From positions 1 through 37,650 of the forward strand of contig NZ_POUB01000032.1 of NCBI RefSeq assembly GCF_003236335.1: a DNA stretch of 37,650 nt, given 5' to 3'. Below, piece after piece: positions 1 to 8,150 of the stretch (position 1 is the stretch's first letter; each line of letters starts with the position of its first letter). The DNA is from Micromonospora deserti (GTDB lineage Bacteria; Actinomycetota; Actinomycetes; Mycobacteriales; Micromonosporaceae). Made by a program: the position numbers and the translations under genes. The notes under the pieces are model-generated. The model did no database searches. It was not told the origin of the DNA and was given only the letters and a program-made list of their open reading frames with translations.

Positions 1-178
1 GACCGTCTCCGACGGGCTGGACCACCTCCTGGTGGGCAAGGTCGAGATGCCGTCCCGGGCGTACATCGCGGCGTTCGGGTTCAAGGGCCCGGACCAGCAG
101 AAGCCGACCAAGGTGCTCTCCGGCGGCTCGGCGGCACCGCTCAGCGACACTCCGGCACCTCGGCGAAGGCGCGTTTGA
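1..178 (+). pseudogene. ettA: 3'-truncated fragment of ettA (ABC-F translational throttle ATPase)
   Basis: The frame entering the window at base 2 encodes 42 residues that I recognise as the second ABC domain of EttA, the ribosome E-site ABC-F ATPase. Visible blocks are VSDGLDHLLVGKVEMPSRAY and AAFGFKGPDQQKP, ending at VLSGG (nt 113-127). In the family this signature continues as ERNRLNLAL, then Walker B and the C-terminal tail. Here it changes at once to an unrelated 16-residue tail ending at TGA 176-178, lying over the 3' end of the opposite-strand lipoprotein gene. Walker B and the switch His are therefore missing and the second ATPase site cannot work. The retained part shows no frameshift or decay, so the break is recent or an assembly join. 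The 5' part lies outside the window. Confidence 0.8.
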
Positions 179-683
179 GCTCCTCCGAGTTGAGCCGGCT
201 GGTGTCCAGCGCGCTCGCGTCGTACTCCTTGTTGAGGGTGTCCACGGCCGTGCGGACGCCGTCGTAGAAGACGGTGGCCTGGCTGGTGCTCAGCCCGTCG
301 ATGGTGTCCCGGGCCTTGCCGTACGCGTCCCGCATCTTCGCCAGTGAGGTGCGGAAGCCCGCCGACACCTCCGCGCCGTGCTCGGCCTCGGGGATGCCGG
401 CCCGCTCGACCTTGCGCCGGGCGGTCTCGCTGGCCTGCTCCGCCCCACCGAAGAGCCGCACCAGGTTCTCCTTGGCCTGTGCCGGGGTGGTCTGTGCCGT
501 CATCTGCTGGTCGGTGCTGCTGGTGAGCTTGCTGATCTCGGCCCGCCACGGGGTCAGCGCCGCGCAGACCGACGCCGCCCAGGCCTGCGGGCTGGGGCCG
601 CCTCCGCACCCGGCGGCGACCAGAACGAGCGTGGCCAGGACCACCGTGAGCTTCCCGGCGGCTGCCGCCCGGCACGTACGCAT
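141..683 (-). CDS. putative lipoprotein, 180 aa
   Basis: This is a small secreted protein of unknown function. It starts with a basic n-region, a hydrophobic stretch (TVVLATLVLVA) and a lipobox AAGC at about residues 23-26, so it should be cut by signal peptidase II and anchored through a diacylglyceryl-Cys. The mature part is mostly helical and charged, with no recognised catalytic motif and one further pair of cysteines (VCAALT near the start, PECR at the end) that could form a disulfide. The start is ATG 683. No Shine-Dalgarno is present, but TACGCT lies 7 bases upstream, which fits a leaderless transcript. Its last codons overlap the ettA fragment on the other strand. No family name is proposed. 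Confidence 0.75.
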   Translation of the reverse strand: MRTCRAAAAGKLTVVLATLVLVAAGCGGGPSPQAWAASVCAALTPWRAEISKLTSSTDQQMTAQTTPAQAKENLVRLFGGAEQASETARRKVERAGIPEAEHGAEVSAGFRTSLAKMRDAYGKARDTIDGLSTSQATVFYDGVRTAVDTLNKEYDASALDTSRLNSEELKRAFAEVPECR

Positions 684-690
684 GCGATGC

Positions 691-696
691 AGCGTA
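691..696 (-). promoter_or_regulatory. -10-like element for a leaderless lipoprotein transcript
   Basis: TACGCT on the minus strand sits 7 bases before ATG 683, with no Shine-Dalgarno between. This is the TAnnnT spacing expected for a leaderless mRNA in actinobacteria. No clear -35 was seen. Confidence 0.4.
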
Positions 697-745
697 CGAC
701 CTTTGTCGAGCGGAGGCAGTGGTCAGGTTTGCGCCCCCGGCACGG

Positions 746-784
746 CCGGTCCCCGGCCGGCGACGTGCGCCAGCCGGGGACCGG
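746..784 (-). terminator. hairpin downstream of hppA
   Basis: A perfect 12-bp inverted repeat (CCGGTCCCCGGC / GCCGGGGACCGG) with a 15-nt loop lies 12 bases beyond the hppA stop codon. There is no T tract, as is common for hairpin terminators in very GC-rich actinomycetes. It may act in both directions. Confidence 0.6.
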
Positions 785-796
785 ATCCCATACGGG

Positions 797-3163
797 TCAG
801 GCGTTGACCGGCTCGGGCCGCTGGCCCTCGGTGCCGGTTCCGCTGCCGGTACCGGCGCCGGAGTCGGAGTCGGACATCGCCACGCCCTTGCGCTTGCTGA
901 ACACCACCGCCGCGACGATGACCAGGGTCGCCACCACGGCGATGCCCACCCGCAGGCCGGTGTTCCGCTCGTCGCCGACGCTGTACGCCACCACGGCCGG
1001 CGCGATCAGCAGCGAGACCAGGTTCATCACCTTGATCAGCGGGTTGATCGCCGGGCCGGCGGTGTCCTTGAACGGGTCGCCGACGGTGTCGCCGATGACC
1101 GTCGCGGCGTGCGACTCGGAGCCCTTGCCGCCGTACGCGCCGTCCTCGACCAGCTTCTTGGCGTTGTCCCACGCGCCACCGGAGTTCGCCAGGAACACCG
1201 CCATCAGCGTGCCGGCCCCGATCGCGCCGGCCAGGTACGACGCCAGCGCGCCGGGCCCGAGGCCGAAGCCGACCGCGATCGGCGCCAGGATGGCGAGCAG
1301 GCCGGGGGTCATCAGCTCGCGCTGCGCGTCCCGGGTGCAGATGTCGACGACCTTGCCGTACTCCGGGCGCTGGGTGCGGTCCATGATCCCGGGCAGCTCG
1401 CGGAACTGCCGGCGGACCTCCATCACCACCGCGCCGGCCGAGCGGGAGACCGCGTTGATGGCCAGACCGGAGAAGAGGAAGACCACCGCCGCGCCGATGA
1501 TCAGGCCGACCAGGTTGCGCGGGTTGGCCACGTTCAGCGAGTTGAGGATCTCGGCCCCGACGTCGCCCACCCCGGCGTCCAGGTACGCGGTGCGCAGCGT
1601 GTCGGTGTACGACCCGAACAGCGCGGTCGCGGCGAGCACCGCGGTGGCGATCGCGATGCCCTTGGTGATCGCCTTGGTGGTGTTGCCGACCGCGTCCAGT
1701 TCGGTCAGGGTCCGCGCCCCGTGCTCGTCGATGTCGCCGGACATTTCGGCCACGCCCTGGGCGTTGTCGGAGATCGGGCCGAAGGTGTCCATCGCGACGA
1801 TCACGCCGACCGTGGTGAGCAGGCCGGTGCCGGCCAGCGCCACCGCGAACAGGGAGAGGGTGATGGAACTGCCGCCGAGCAGGAACGCCCCGAAGACGCC
1901 GGCGCCGATCAGCAGCGCCGAGTAGACCGCCGACTCCAGGCCGACGCTGATGCCGGCAAGGATCACGGTGGCCGGGCCGGTCTGCGAGCTCTTGCCGATG
2001 TCCTGCACCGGGCGCCGGTTGGTCTCGGTGAAGTAGCCGGTGAGCGCCTGGATGGCGGCGGCCAGCACGATGCCGATGACGACCGCGCCGATGGCGACCA
2101 CCCGCGGGTTCTCGCTGACGTCGGTCAGCCCGCCCTCCAGCTCGGCGAAGCTCGCCGGGAGGTAGGCCCAGGTGGCGACCGCGACCAGCACCGCGGAGAT
2201 GAGCGCGGAGAGGTAGAAGGCGCGGTTGATGGCGGTCAGGCCGGTGCGGTCCGAGGCGCGCAGCCGGGTGATGAAGACACCGATGATCGCGATGATCGCG
2301 CCGATGCCGGAGACGATCAGCGGGAAGACCAGGCCCTGCTCGCCGAAGGCGGCCCGCCCGAGGATCAGCGCGGCGACCAGGGTGACCGCGTACGACTCGA
2401 AGAGGTCGGCGGCCATGCCGGCGCAGTCGCCGACGTTGTCGCCCACATTGTCGGCGATGGTGGCGGCGTTACGCGGGTCGTCCTCCGGGATACCTTGCTC
2501 GACCTTGCCGACCAGGTCGGCGCCGACGTCGGCGGCCTTGGTGAAGATGCCGCCGCCGACCCGCATGAACATGGCGAGCAGCGCGGCACCGAAGCCGAAG
2601 CCCTCCAGCACGGTCGGCGCGTCGCCCCGGAAGAGCAGCACGACCAGCGCGGCGCCGAAGAGACCGAGACCGACGGTGAGGAAGCCGACCACTCCACCGG
2701 TACGGAAGGCGATCTTCATGGCCGCCTCACGGCCACCTTCTCGCTCCCGGGCGGCGGCGGCCACGCGCAGGTTGGCCCGGGTGGCCAGCCACATCCCGGC
2801 GCCGCCGATGAACGCGCTGAACAGGGCGCCGACGACGAAGAACAGCGAGCGGCCGAGCTTCACCACGGTCTCGCTGCCATCGGTGTCGTGCACCGGCAGC
2901 AGGAACAGCAGCACCACGGCGATGACCACGAAGATCGCCAGGGTGCGGAACTGCCGGAGCAGATAAGCCGAGGCGCCCTCCTGAACCGCCCCGGAGATCT
3001 CCTGCATATTGCTGGTGCCCTTGCCGGCCGCCAGCACGGCCTTCGTGAGTGCGGCGGCGAATACGAGCGCCACCAGCGCGATCACCGCGGCGATGACGAC
3101 GTATGTGACATTGTCCCCGGTGAGGGAGATCCCGCCGCCCTCGGCGGCCAAGGTGTCGGACAT
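797..3163 (-). CDS. hppA: K+-independent membrane proton-translocating pyrophosphatase
   Basis: This is an integral membrane enzyme that couples hydrolysis of pyrophosphate to proton export. The 788 residues match the usual length of bacterial H+-PPases with about 16 membrane segments. The substrate motif DVGADLVGKVE is at about residue 212 and is followed by the acidic loop PEDDPRN and DNVGDNVGDCAGMAADLFE. The motif GNTTKAITKG near residue 493 has Lys and Thr at the two positions that distinguish K+-independent enzymes (Ala and Ala/Gly in K+-dependent ones). ATG 3163 is chosen because AGGAGG lies 6 bases before it and the protein then starts MSDTLAAEGG, just before the first membrane helix. 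A longer frame to 3367 has no such support. It is a neighbour of bldG, as I recall in Streptomyces. Confidence 0.97.
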   Translation of the reverse strand: MSDTLAAEGGGISLTGDNVTYVVIAAVIALVALVFAAALTKAVLAAGKGTSNMQEISGAVQEGASAYLLRQFRTLAIFVVIAVVLLFLLPVHDTDGSETVVKLGRSLFFVVGALFSAFIGGAGMWLATRANLRVAAAAREREGGREAAMKIAFRTGGVVGFLTVGLGLFGAALVVLLFRGDAPTVLEGFGFGAALLAMFMRVGGGIFTKAADVGADLVGKVEQGIPEDDPRNAATIADNVGDNVGDCAGMAADLFESYAVTLVAALILGRAAFGEQGLVFPLIVSGIGAIIAIIGVFITRLRASDRTGLTAINRAFYLSALISAVLVAVATWAYLPASFAELEGGLTDVSENPRVVAIGAVVIGIVLAAAIQALTGYFTETNRRPVQDIGKSSQTGPATVILAGISVGLESAVYSALLIGAGVFGAFLLGGSSITLSLFAVALAGTGLLTTVGVIVAMDTFGPISDNAQGVAEMSGDIDEHGARTLTELDAVGNTTKAITKGIAIATAVLAATALFGSYTDTLRTAYLDAGVGDVGAEILNSLNVANPRNLVGLIIGAAVVFLFSGLAINAVSRSAGAVVMEVRRQFRELPGIMDRTQRPEYGKVVDICTRDAQRELMTPGLLAILAPIAVGFGLGPGALASYLAGAIGAGTLMAVFLANSGGAWDNAKKLVEDGAYGGKGSESHAATVIGDTVGDPFKDTAGPAINPLIKVMNLVSLLIAPAVVAYSVGDERNTGLRVGIAVVATLVIVAAVVFSKRKGVAMSDSDSGAGTGSGTGTEGQRPEPVNA

Positions 3164-3324
3164 CTGTGTCCTCCTGTACCGAACGCTCGCGCGGGCCGGT
3201 GGAGACGCACCGGCCGGCGCCTGGATGCGGAGTCGCAAGCGCGCGCCAACCCACCCCGAGCGGACCAGCGATGAACCACCGTTCCCGCTGGCTGCGGGAT
3301 GGATCACTTGCTGACAACCCGGGT

Positions 3325-3353
3325 ACTGTAGCCCTCCGCAGTGTCGGAGGTCA
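3325..3353 (-). promoter_or_regulatory. hppA: possible hppA promoter
   Basis: On the minus strand TGACCT and TACAGT are separated by 17 bases, about 160 bases before the hppA start. The -35 match is weak. A 6-bp inverted repeat (CCTCCG, 6-nt loop, CGGAGG; 3333-3350) lies in the spacer. The rest of 3164-3435 shows no gene. Confidence 0.3.
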
Positions 3354-3435
3354 CACCGAGGGGGCACCCTGTCTTGATGATCTTCGTCGCTGTGTTATGA
3401 AACGAAATCTGATATAGGAGCGGGTCCATGACGAG

Positions 3436-3465
3436 CAGGCCGCGCCCCTGCCGGGACGCGGCCTG
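3436..3465 (-). terminator. hairpin downstream of the bldG operon
   Basis: A perfect 9-bp stem (CAGGCCGCG / CGCGGCCTG) with a 12-nt loop lies 18 bases beyond the stop of the RsbW-like gene. It is placed to end the bldG transcript before hppA. Confidence 0.6.
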
Positions 3466-3482
3466 TGTGAGCGAGAGTCAGG

Positions 3483-3917
3483 TCAGCGGCCGATCGGCCA
3501 CACCATCCGCACCTCGGTGCCGACGCCCTCCTCGACCGGGCGGACCTGGAGGTCCTCGACGAAGCCGGCGAGCAGCGCGAAGCCCACACCGGTGGTGAGC
3601 GCCTCGTCGGTGAGCGACTCGTTGGCCAACTGGTCGGCGTCCAGCGCGGCCAGGCCGATGCCGGCCTCGATCGGGGCGCGGTCGACCACCCGCACGGCGT
3701 ACGCCCCGGAGTCGGACATCTCCACCAGCACCGGGTCGGGCACGCCGTACTGCCGGTGCAGGGCGACCGCCCGGGTGCACGCCTCGCCGATCGCCAGGCG
3801 TACCTCGTCGAGCAGGTCCTCGCGGACCCCGGCCCGTCGTGCGACCGCGACCCCGACCAGGCGCGCGGTACGCACGTGCACCGGCGCCGGCGAGAAGGAG
3901 AGCCGGACCGTCGCCAT
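3483..3917 (-). CDS. RsbW/ApgA-like anti-sigma regulatory factor
   Basis: This is a cytoplasmic protein of the GHKL ATPase-type anti-sigma family (HATPase_c_2), the usual partner of the STAS protein encoded just upstream. Visible are the helix LLDEVRLAIGEACTRAV (about residues 36-52), where the N-box lies, DEALTTGVGFALLAGFVED as a degenerate G-box region, and a final strand TEVRMVWP. The N-box Asn that binds Mg-ATP in SpoIIAB/RsbW (EACTNAV) is Arg here, so kinase activity is doubtful. ATG 3917 overlaps the TGA of bldG (TGATG), indicating translational coupling; GTG 3920 is an alternative. In Streptomyces the equivalent gene (orf3/apgA) follows bldG and also lies beside hppA. It could hold a sigma factor or other regulators without phosphorylating BldG. 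Confidence 0.85.
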   Translation of the reverse strand: MATVRLSFSPAPVHVRTARLVGVAVARRAGVREDLLDEVRLAIGEACTRAVALHRQYGVPDPVLVEMSDSGAYAVRVVDRAPIEAGIGLAALDADQLANESLTDEALTTGVGFALLAGFVEDLQVRPVEEGVGTEVRMVWPIGR

Positions 3918-4273
3918 CACGCGCCGGGGCCGGTCGAGTCGGCGCCGACCGCCGCGTCGACCGTGGGGTGCAGCGGGAAGACCTGGTCGAGCGCGGTGAT
4001 CCGGAAGATCTTGAGCAGCGGCTCCTTGTCGCAGACCAGGGCGAAGGAGCCGCCCGCGGTTCGCAGCCGCTTCAGCGCGCCCACCAGTACCCCGAGCCCG
4101 GTGGAGTCGAGGAAGTCCACCCGGCCCAGGTCGACCACGACGTGGCGGGCGCCGCCGTCGATCAGCTCGAGGAGCCGCTCGCGCAGCCGGGGGGCGGTGT
4201 AGACGTCCACCTCACCGCCGACCTCGAGCACCGTGTGCTCACCCACGGTGCGGGTCGCCAGCGACAGCTCCAT
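3917..4273 (-). CDS. bldG: BldG-type anti-sigma factor antagonist (STAS domain)
   Basis: This single STAS-domain protein of 118 residues closely follows Streptomyces BldG, which is needed for morphological differentiation and antibiotic production. Conserved blocks are the start [25 protein letters not shown], and the phosphorylation loop [18 protein letters not shown] (Ser near residue 57 is the expected phosphosite), then [15 protein letters not shown]. The unphosphorylated form is expected to bind anti-sigma kinases and free sigma factors. The start ATG 4273 has GAGGAGG 4 bases upstream. It is the first gene of a two-gene unit with the RsbW-like partner, and it is divergent from the DECH helicase, an arrangement I recall for S. 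coelicolor SCO3548-SCO3550. The separating 131 bases hold both promoters; no clear motif was assigned. Confidence 0.95.
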   Translation of the reverse strand: MELSLATRTVGEHTVLEVGGEVDVYTAPRLRERLLELIDGGARHVVVDLGRVDFLDSTGLGVLVGALKRLRTAGGSFALVCDKEPLLKIFRITALDQVFPLHPTVDAAVGADSTGPGA

Positions 4274-4404
4274 CGGTCCTCCTCGCCAGAGCCGTAAACT
4301 CTCCTGGGCATCTAACCACTAGCGCCGGAACGACCCGTGCGTCACCGGCGGAGGCTCCCCTCACCCGGCACCCCGGCTTTTCATCTCCGAACACCAGTGC
4401 GAGA

Positions 4405-6876
4405 GTGCAGGACGTGACCTCCGACAGCTTCAGCTCGGCGCGTCTAGCGCCGCGCCACGACCTGAAGCCGTCGTCCGCAGCCACCGTATCCGCGGGCCTC
4501 GGCCCGGGGCGATCGCCGGCCGACCTGCTGGGCCGGCTGCGGGCCCGCGGCGGAGCGGATCCGGTCACCCACGTCGAGCGGGTGCCGGCCCGGGCCGGCG
4601 TGCCCGCCCCGTGGCCGCGGTGGGCGCCCGAGGAGCTGCGCGCGGCGTTCGCCCGGCGAGGCGTGGCCGCGCCCTGGCGGCACCAGGCCGAGGCGGCCGA
4701 TCTGGCGTACGACGGCCAGCACGTCGTGGTGGCCACCGGCACGGCGTCCGGCAAGTCCCTGGCGTACCAGCTGCCGGCGCTGGCCACCCTGCTCGGGGAT
4801 CCCCGGGCCACCGTGCTCTACCTGGCGCCGACCAAGGCGCTCGCCGCTGACCAGTTGCGCGCCGTCGCCGCCCTGGAGCTGGCGGGGGTACGCCCCGCCT
4901 GCTACGACGGGGACACCCCGCGCACCGAACGGGAGTGGATCCGGCGGCACTCCCGGTTCGTGCTGACCAATCCGGACATGCTGCACCACGGCATCCTGCC
5001 CGGGCACGCCCAGTGGTCGGGCTTCCTGCGCCGGCTGGCGTACGTGGTGATCGACGAGTGCCACACCTACCGGGGCGTGTTCGGCTCGCACGTCGCGCAC
5101 GTGCTGCGCCGGCTGCGGCGGCAGTGCGCGCGCTACGGGCGTACGCCGGTGTTCGTGCTGGCCTCGGCGACGTCGGGCGACCCGGCCGCGGCGGCCGGGC
5201 GGATCACCGGCCTGCCGGTGGCCGCGGTGACCGAGGACGCCTCGCCGCGCGGCGGGGTGACCTTCGCGCTCTGGGAGCCGCCGCTGCTGCCCGCCGAGCC
5301 GGCCGCGGAGCCGGCGGCGGATCTCACCCAGGTCCGCCGGTCGGCTCTGCGGGAGACGGCCGACCTGCTCGCCGACACGGTCGCCGAGGGGGTACGCACG
5401 CTGGCCTTCGTCCGCTCCCGGCGCGGCGCCGAGGTGGTGGCCGCGAATGCCCGCCGGGCGCTGGACGAGGCGGTGCCCGGGCTCGGCGACCGGGTGGCCG
5501 CCTACCGAGCGGGCTATCTGCGCGAGGAGCGGCGGGAGCTGGAACGGGCGCTGCTGCACGGCGACCTGCTCGGGCTGGCCTCGACCAACGCGCTGGAACT
5601 CGGCGTCGACCTGATCGGCCTGGACACGGTGCTGATCTGCGGCTATCCGGGCACCCGGGCGTCGCTGTGGCAGCAGGCCGGCCGGGCCGGGCGCTCCGGG
5701 CAGGAGGCGCTCGCCGTGCTGGTGGCCCGGGACGACCCGCTGGACACCTACCTGGTGCACCACCCGGAGGCGCTCTTCGGCGCCCCGGTGGAGGCCACCG
5801 TGCTCGACCCGGCCAACCCGTACGTGCTCGGCCCGCAGCTGGCCTGCGCCGCGGCCGAGGCGCCGCTGACCCCGGCCGACCTGGCGCTCTTCGGCGACGG
5901 CGCCAAGGAGGCGGTCGACGCGCTGGTTGAGGCGGGGGCGTTGCGGCAGCGCCCGACCGGCTGGTACTGGCGACACCGGGAGCGCCCGGAGGTGGACCTG
6001 CGCGGCGAGGGGGGCGCGCCGGTCTGCGTGGTGGAGGCGGCGACCGGCCGGCTGCTCGGCACCGTCGACGGCGGCTCGTCGCACTTCCTGCTCCACCCCG
6101 GCGCGGTCTACCTGCACCAGGGCGTGTCGTACGTGGTGGACGACCTGGACCTCGCCGACGGGTGCGCGCTGGTGCACCCGGAGGAGCCGGAATGGTCCAC
6201 CCACGCCCGGGACGTCACCTCGCTGTCGGTGGCGAGCGTGCGCTCCTATGTCGACGCCGGGCCGGTCGGGCTCTTCCTCGGCGAGGTCGACGTGACCAGC
6301 CAGGTGGTCTCCTACCAGCGGCGGCGGATCGCCACCGGCGAGGTGATCGACACCCGGCCGCTGGACCTGCCGGCCCGGGAGCTGCGCACGGTGGCGGTCT
6401 GGTTCACCCTGTCGCCGGGGTCGCTCGCCGCCGCCGGGGTGGAGCCGGCCGACGTGCCAGGGGCGCTGCACGCCGCCGAGCACGCCGCGATCGGCCTGCT
6501 GCCGCTGATGGCCACCTGCGACCGGTGGGACATCGGCGGGCTCTCCACCGCTGTGCACCCCGACACCGAGGCGCCGACGGTCTTCGTCTACGACGGGCAT
6601 CCGGGCGGGGCCGGCTTCGCCGAGCGGGCGTACGGGACGGCGGCGGCCTGGCTGCGGGCGACCCGGGACGCGATCGCGGAGTGCGGCTGCGAGGCGGGCT
6701 GCCCGTCCTGTGTGCAGTCGCCGAAGTGCGGCAACGGCAACAGCCCGCTATCCAAGCCGGACGCGATCCGGGTGCTGGACGTGGTGCTGGCCAACCTGCC
6801 CGACGGCGTACCGGCCCCACGCGCCGGCGACCCGTGCCCGGCACCGCGCCCGGCGGCGTCCCGGCCGGAGGCATAG
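4405..6876 (+). CDS. DECH-box superfamily 2 helicase with DUF1998/Cys-cluster C-terminus
   Basis: This 823-residue SF2 helicase belongs to the actinobacterial 'helicase/secretion neighbourhood' type (TIGR03817), related to MrfA/YprA and Hrq1. Motifs in order are WRHQAEAADLA (Q-like), Walker A ATGTASGKS at about 110-118, DECH at about 217-220, motif III LASATSGDP, and motif VI QQAGRAGRSGQ near 422. The C-terminal DUF1998 region carries a cysteine cluster at about 759-776 (C-x-C-x3-C-x2-C-x6-C), which probably binds zinc; the homologous MrfA cluster does so. The relatives act in DNA repair, unwinding 3' to 5', so a genome-maintenance role is inferred. GTG 4405 is the upstream start; GTG 4414 is possible and neither has a strong ribosome site. 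It regularly lies near Tad secretion genes, as here, for unknown reasons. Confidence 0.93.
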   Translation: MQDVTSDSFSSARLAPRHDLKPSSAATVSAGLGPGRSPADLLGRLRARGGADPVTHVERVPARAGVPAPWPRWAPEELRAAFARRGVAAPWRHQAEAADLAYDGQHVVVATGTASGKSLAYQLPALATLLGDPRATVLYLAPTKALAADQLRAVAALELAGVRPACYDGDTPRTEREWIRRHSRFVLTNPDMLHHGILPGHAQWSGFLRRLAYVVIDECHTYRGVFGSHVAHVLRRLRRQCARYGRTPVFVLASATSGDPAAAAGRITGLPVAAVTEDASPRGGVTFALWEPPLLPAEPAAEPAADLTQVRRSALRETADLLADTVAEGVRTLAFVRSRRGAEVVAANARRALDEAVPGLGDRVAAYRAGYLREERRELERALLHGDLLGLASTNALELGVDLIGLDTVLICGYPGTRASLWQQAGRAGRSGQEALAVLVARDDPLDTYLVHHPEALFGAPVEATVLDPANPYVLGPQLACAAAEAPLTPADLALFGDGAKEAVDALVEAGALRQRPTGWYWRHRERPEVDLRGEGGAPVCVVEAATGRLLGTVDGGSSHFLLHPGAVYLHQGVSYVVDDLDLADGCALVHPEEPEWSTHARDVTSLSVASVRSYVDAGPVGLFLGEVDVTSQVVSYQRRRIATGEVIDTRPLDLPARELRTVAVWFTLSPGSLAAAGVEPADVPGALHAAEHAAIGLLPLMATCDRWDIGGLSTAVHPDTEAPTVFVYDGHPGGAGFAERAYGTAAAWLRATRDAIAECGCEAGCPSCVQSPKCGNGNSPLSKPDAIRVLDVVLANLPDGVPAPRAGDPCPAPRPAASRPEA

Positions 6877-6905
6877 AAGCCGGCACCGCTGGGCAAGGGA
6901 AGATG

Positions 6906-6919
6906 TGGGAGCGCTTCCA
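6906..6919. promoter_or_regulatory. CelR/CebR-like LacI-family operator sequence
   Basis: TGGGAGCGCTTCCA differs at one base from the palindrome TGGGAGCGCTCCCA, bound by the cellobiose-responsive repressors CelR (Thermobifida) and CebR (Streptomyces). It lies 30 bases after the helicase stop and about 200 bases before the LURP-one gene. No cellulase or sugar transporter is nearby. It may be chance, or regulate transcription of the next gene. Confidence 0.4.
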
Positions 6920-7118
6920 TCCCTCGCGCGTCCCGCTCTGCCGTTCGTCCCGCCCGAGGAGGAGTCGTGGCCGACACCATCGTTGAGCCGCCGCGCCGAT
7001 GGGCGGCGCTGAGCCACCCCGGCGCCCGGGTCGCGCGGAGCCTCCCCAGCGGGCGCGCCCGGGCGGCGGGGCGGGGTGCGCTGTGCGAGACTCCGGCGCA
7101 CGCCTCGAAGGAGAACTC

Positions 7119-7697
7119 ATGCAGCTCGACAGTTTGCAGGCCCGGCAGCAGTTCCACATCCGCCAGCGGCTACGGATGATGGTCAACCAGTACGAGGTCC
7201 ACGCCGTCGCGCCGGACGGCTCGGAGGGTGAGTTGCTGGCGTTCGCCCAGCAGAAGCGGCTCGCCTTTAAGGAGCAGGTGACCATCTACACCGACGACTC
7301 CAAGCAGCAGCCGCTGCTCGGGTTCAAGGCCCGGCAACGCCTCGACCTCGGCGCCACGTACGACGTCACCGACCACGCCGGCACCCCGATCGGGCTGTTC
7401 CGCAAGGACTTCGCCCAGTCGCTGCTCCGCTCGACCTGGCACGTCGAGCAGGCCGGACTGCCGCAGGTCACCGGCCAAGAGCGGAGCCTGCCGGTGGCGC
7501 TGCTGCGCCGGTTCGTCGACTCGCTCTCCTGGCTGCCGTACCACTTCGACTTCACCGCCGGCGGCCAGCCGGTCTTCTCCGTCGTCAAGAAGTGGGGGCT
7601 GCGCGACCGGTACGTCGTCCAGGTGCAGGACCCGCAGATCGACCGGCGACTCGTGATCGCGATGGCGGTCGCCCTCGACGCCCTCCAGGCCCGCTGA
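7119..7697 (+). CDS. LURP-one/tubby-like fold protein, 192 aa
   Basis: The protein resembles the LURP-one-related/YxjI family (tubby-scramblase fold), whose biochemical role in bacteria is unknown. Visible family features are the opening LQARQQFHIRQRL with NQYEVHA, an early strand pair (LLAFAQQKRLAFKEQVTIYTD), a repeated motif around LLGFKARQRLDLGATYDVTD with GTPIGLFRKDF, and the C-terminal VFSVVKKWGLRDRYVVQVQD followed by a hydrophobic helix (LVIAMAVALDALQ) that in scramblases is buried or membrane-associated. The start ATG 7119 is set by GAAGGAG 6 bases upstream. A GTG frame beginning at 6967 overlaps it, but shows no protein-like composition and is not called. The gene faces the Tad operon across a repeat-bearing gap. 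Confidence 0.85.
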   Translation: MQLDSLQARQQFHIRQRLRMMVNQYEVHAVAPDGSEGELLAFAQQKRLAFKEQVTIYTDDSKQQPLLGFKARQRLDLGATYDVTDHAGTPIGLFRKDFAQSLLRSTWHVEQAGLPQVTGQERSLPVALLRRFVDSLSWLPYHFDFTAGGQPVFSVVKKWGLRDRYVVQVQDPQIDRRLVIAMAVALDALQAR

Positions 7698-7735
7698 CCC
7701 CCGAGCAGGCCCACCGGCCTCACGCGCGGGACAGC

Positions 7736-7842
7736 GGCCCAGGCCCGGCCACGGTGCGGCCCAGGCCCGGCCACCGTCGGCCCAGGCCAGGCCACGTCGG
7801 CCTAGGCCAGGCCACGGTGCGGCCCAGGCCCGGCCACCGTGC
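7736..7842. repeat. five tandem 20-22 bp repeats in an intergenic gap
   Basis: Five head-to-tail copies of a unit close to GGCCCAGGCCCGGCCACSGT begin at 7736, 7758, 7779, 7799 and 7821, with lengths of 22, 21, 20, 22 and 22 bases. They lie in the 453-base gap 7698-8150 between convergent genes. The remainder of that gap (7843-8150) contains only low-quality open frames and no gene I can support. There are no unique spacers, so it is not a CRISPR array. Confidence 0.85.
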
Positions 7843-8150
7843 GGGCGACGACATGCCCGGGTCGAGCGCGTCCTCGACCACGGCACCGTCGCCCGCACGG
7901 CCCGCGCGGTGCCGTGCTGCTCGTCCCGGGTCCCGTCGAGCAGACGTCCGGCTGGCCCGGCGGCTGCTCGGTCGCGCCCGTTGGCCGCGCCCGCTGTCGA
8001 CGAGTTGCCCTGGCCGGCCCACCCGCAGACCTGCTGCTCGGACCGGCCCCGGGCCTGCTGCTCGCGTGGCCCGCGCCCTGAGGTGCGCTCGGGTGGTCCC
8101 CGGGTACGGGACGGACGGCCGTCGGCGGGTAGGTGCCTGCGGGTGGGTGG

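Noticed and set aside
719..3274. Plus-strand open frame of 851 codons across hppA
   Set aside because: It is antisense to hppA and made of Arg/Asp/Gly/Val-rich low-complexity sequence; the opposite strand has full H+-PPase motifs.
4444..6600. Minus-strand 718-codon frame inside the helicase gene
   Set aside because: Shadow frame of high-GC coding DNA, without domains and rich in Arg/Gly/Val/Gln; the helicase motifs are in the plus strand.
6967..7179. 70-codon GTG frame with a good ribosome site before the LURP-one gene
   Set aside because: It overlaps the start of the LURP-one gene out of frame and has no protein-like or recognisable segment after the first residues; the GAGGAGG may be chance. 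Kept as unlikely.
7736..7842. CRISPR-like repeats
   Set aside because: Units are directly adjacent with no unique spacers and no cas genes are nearby.
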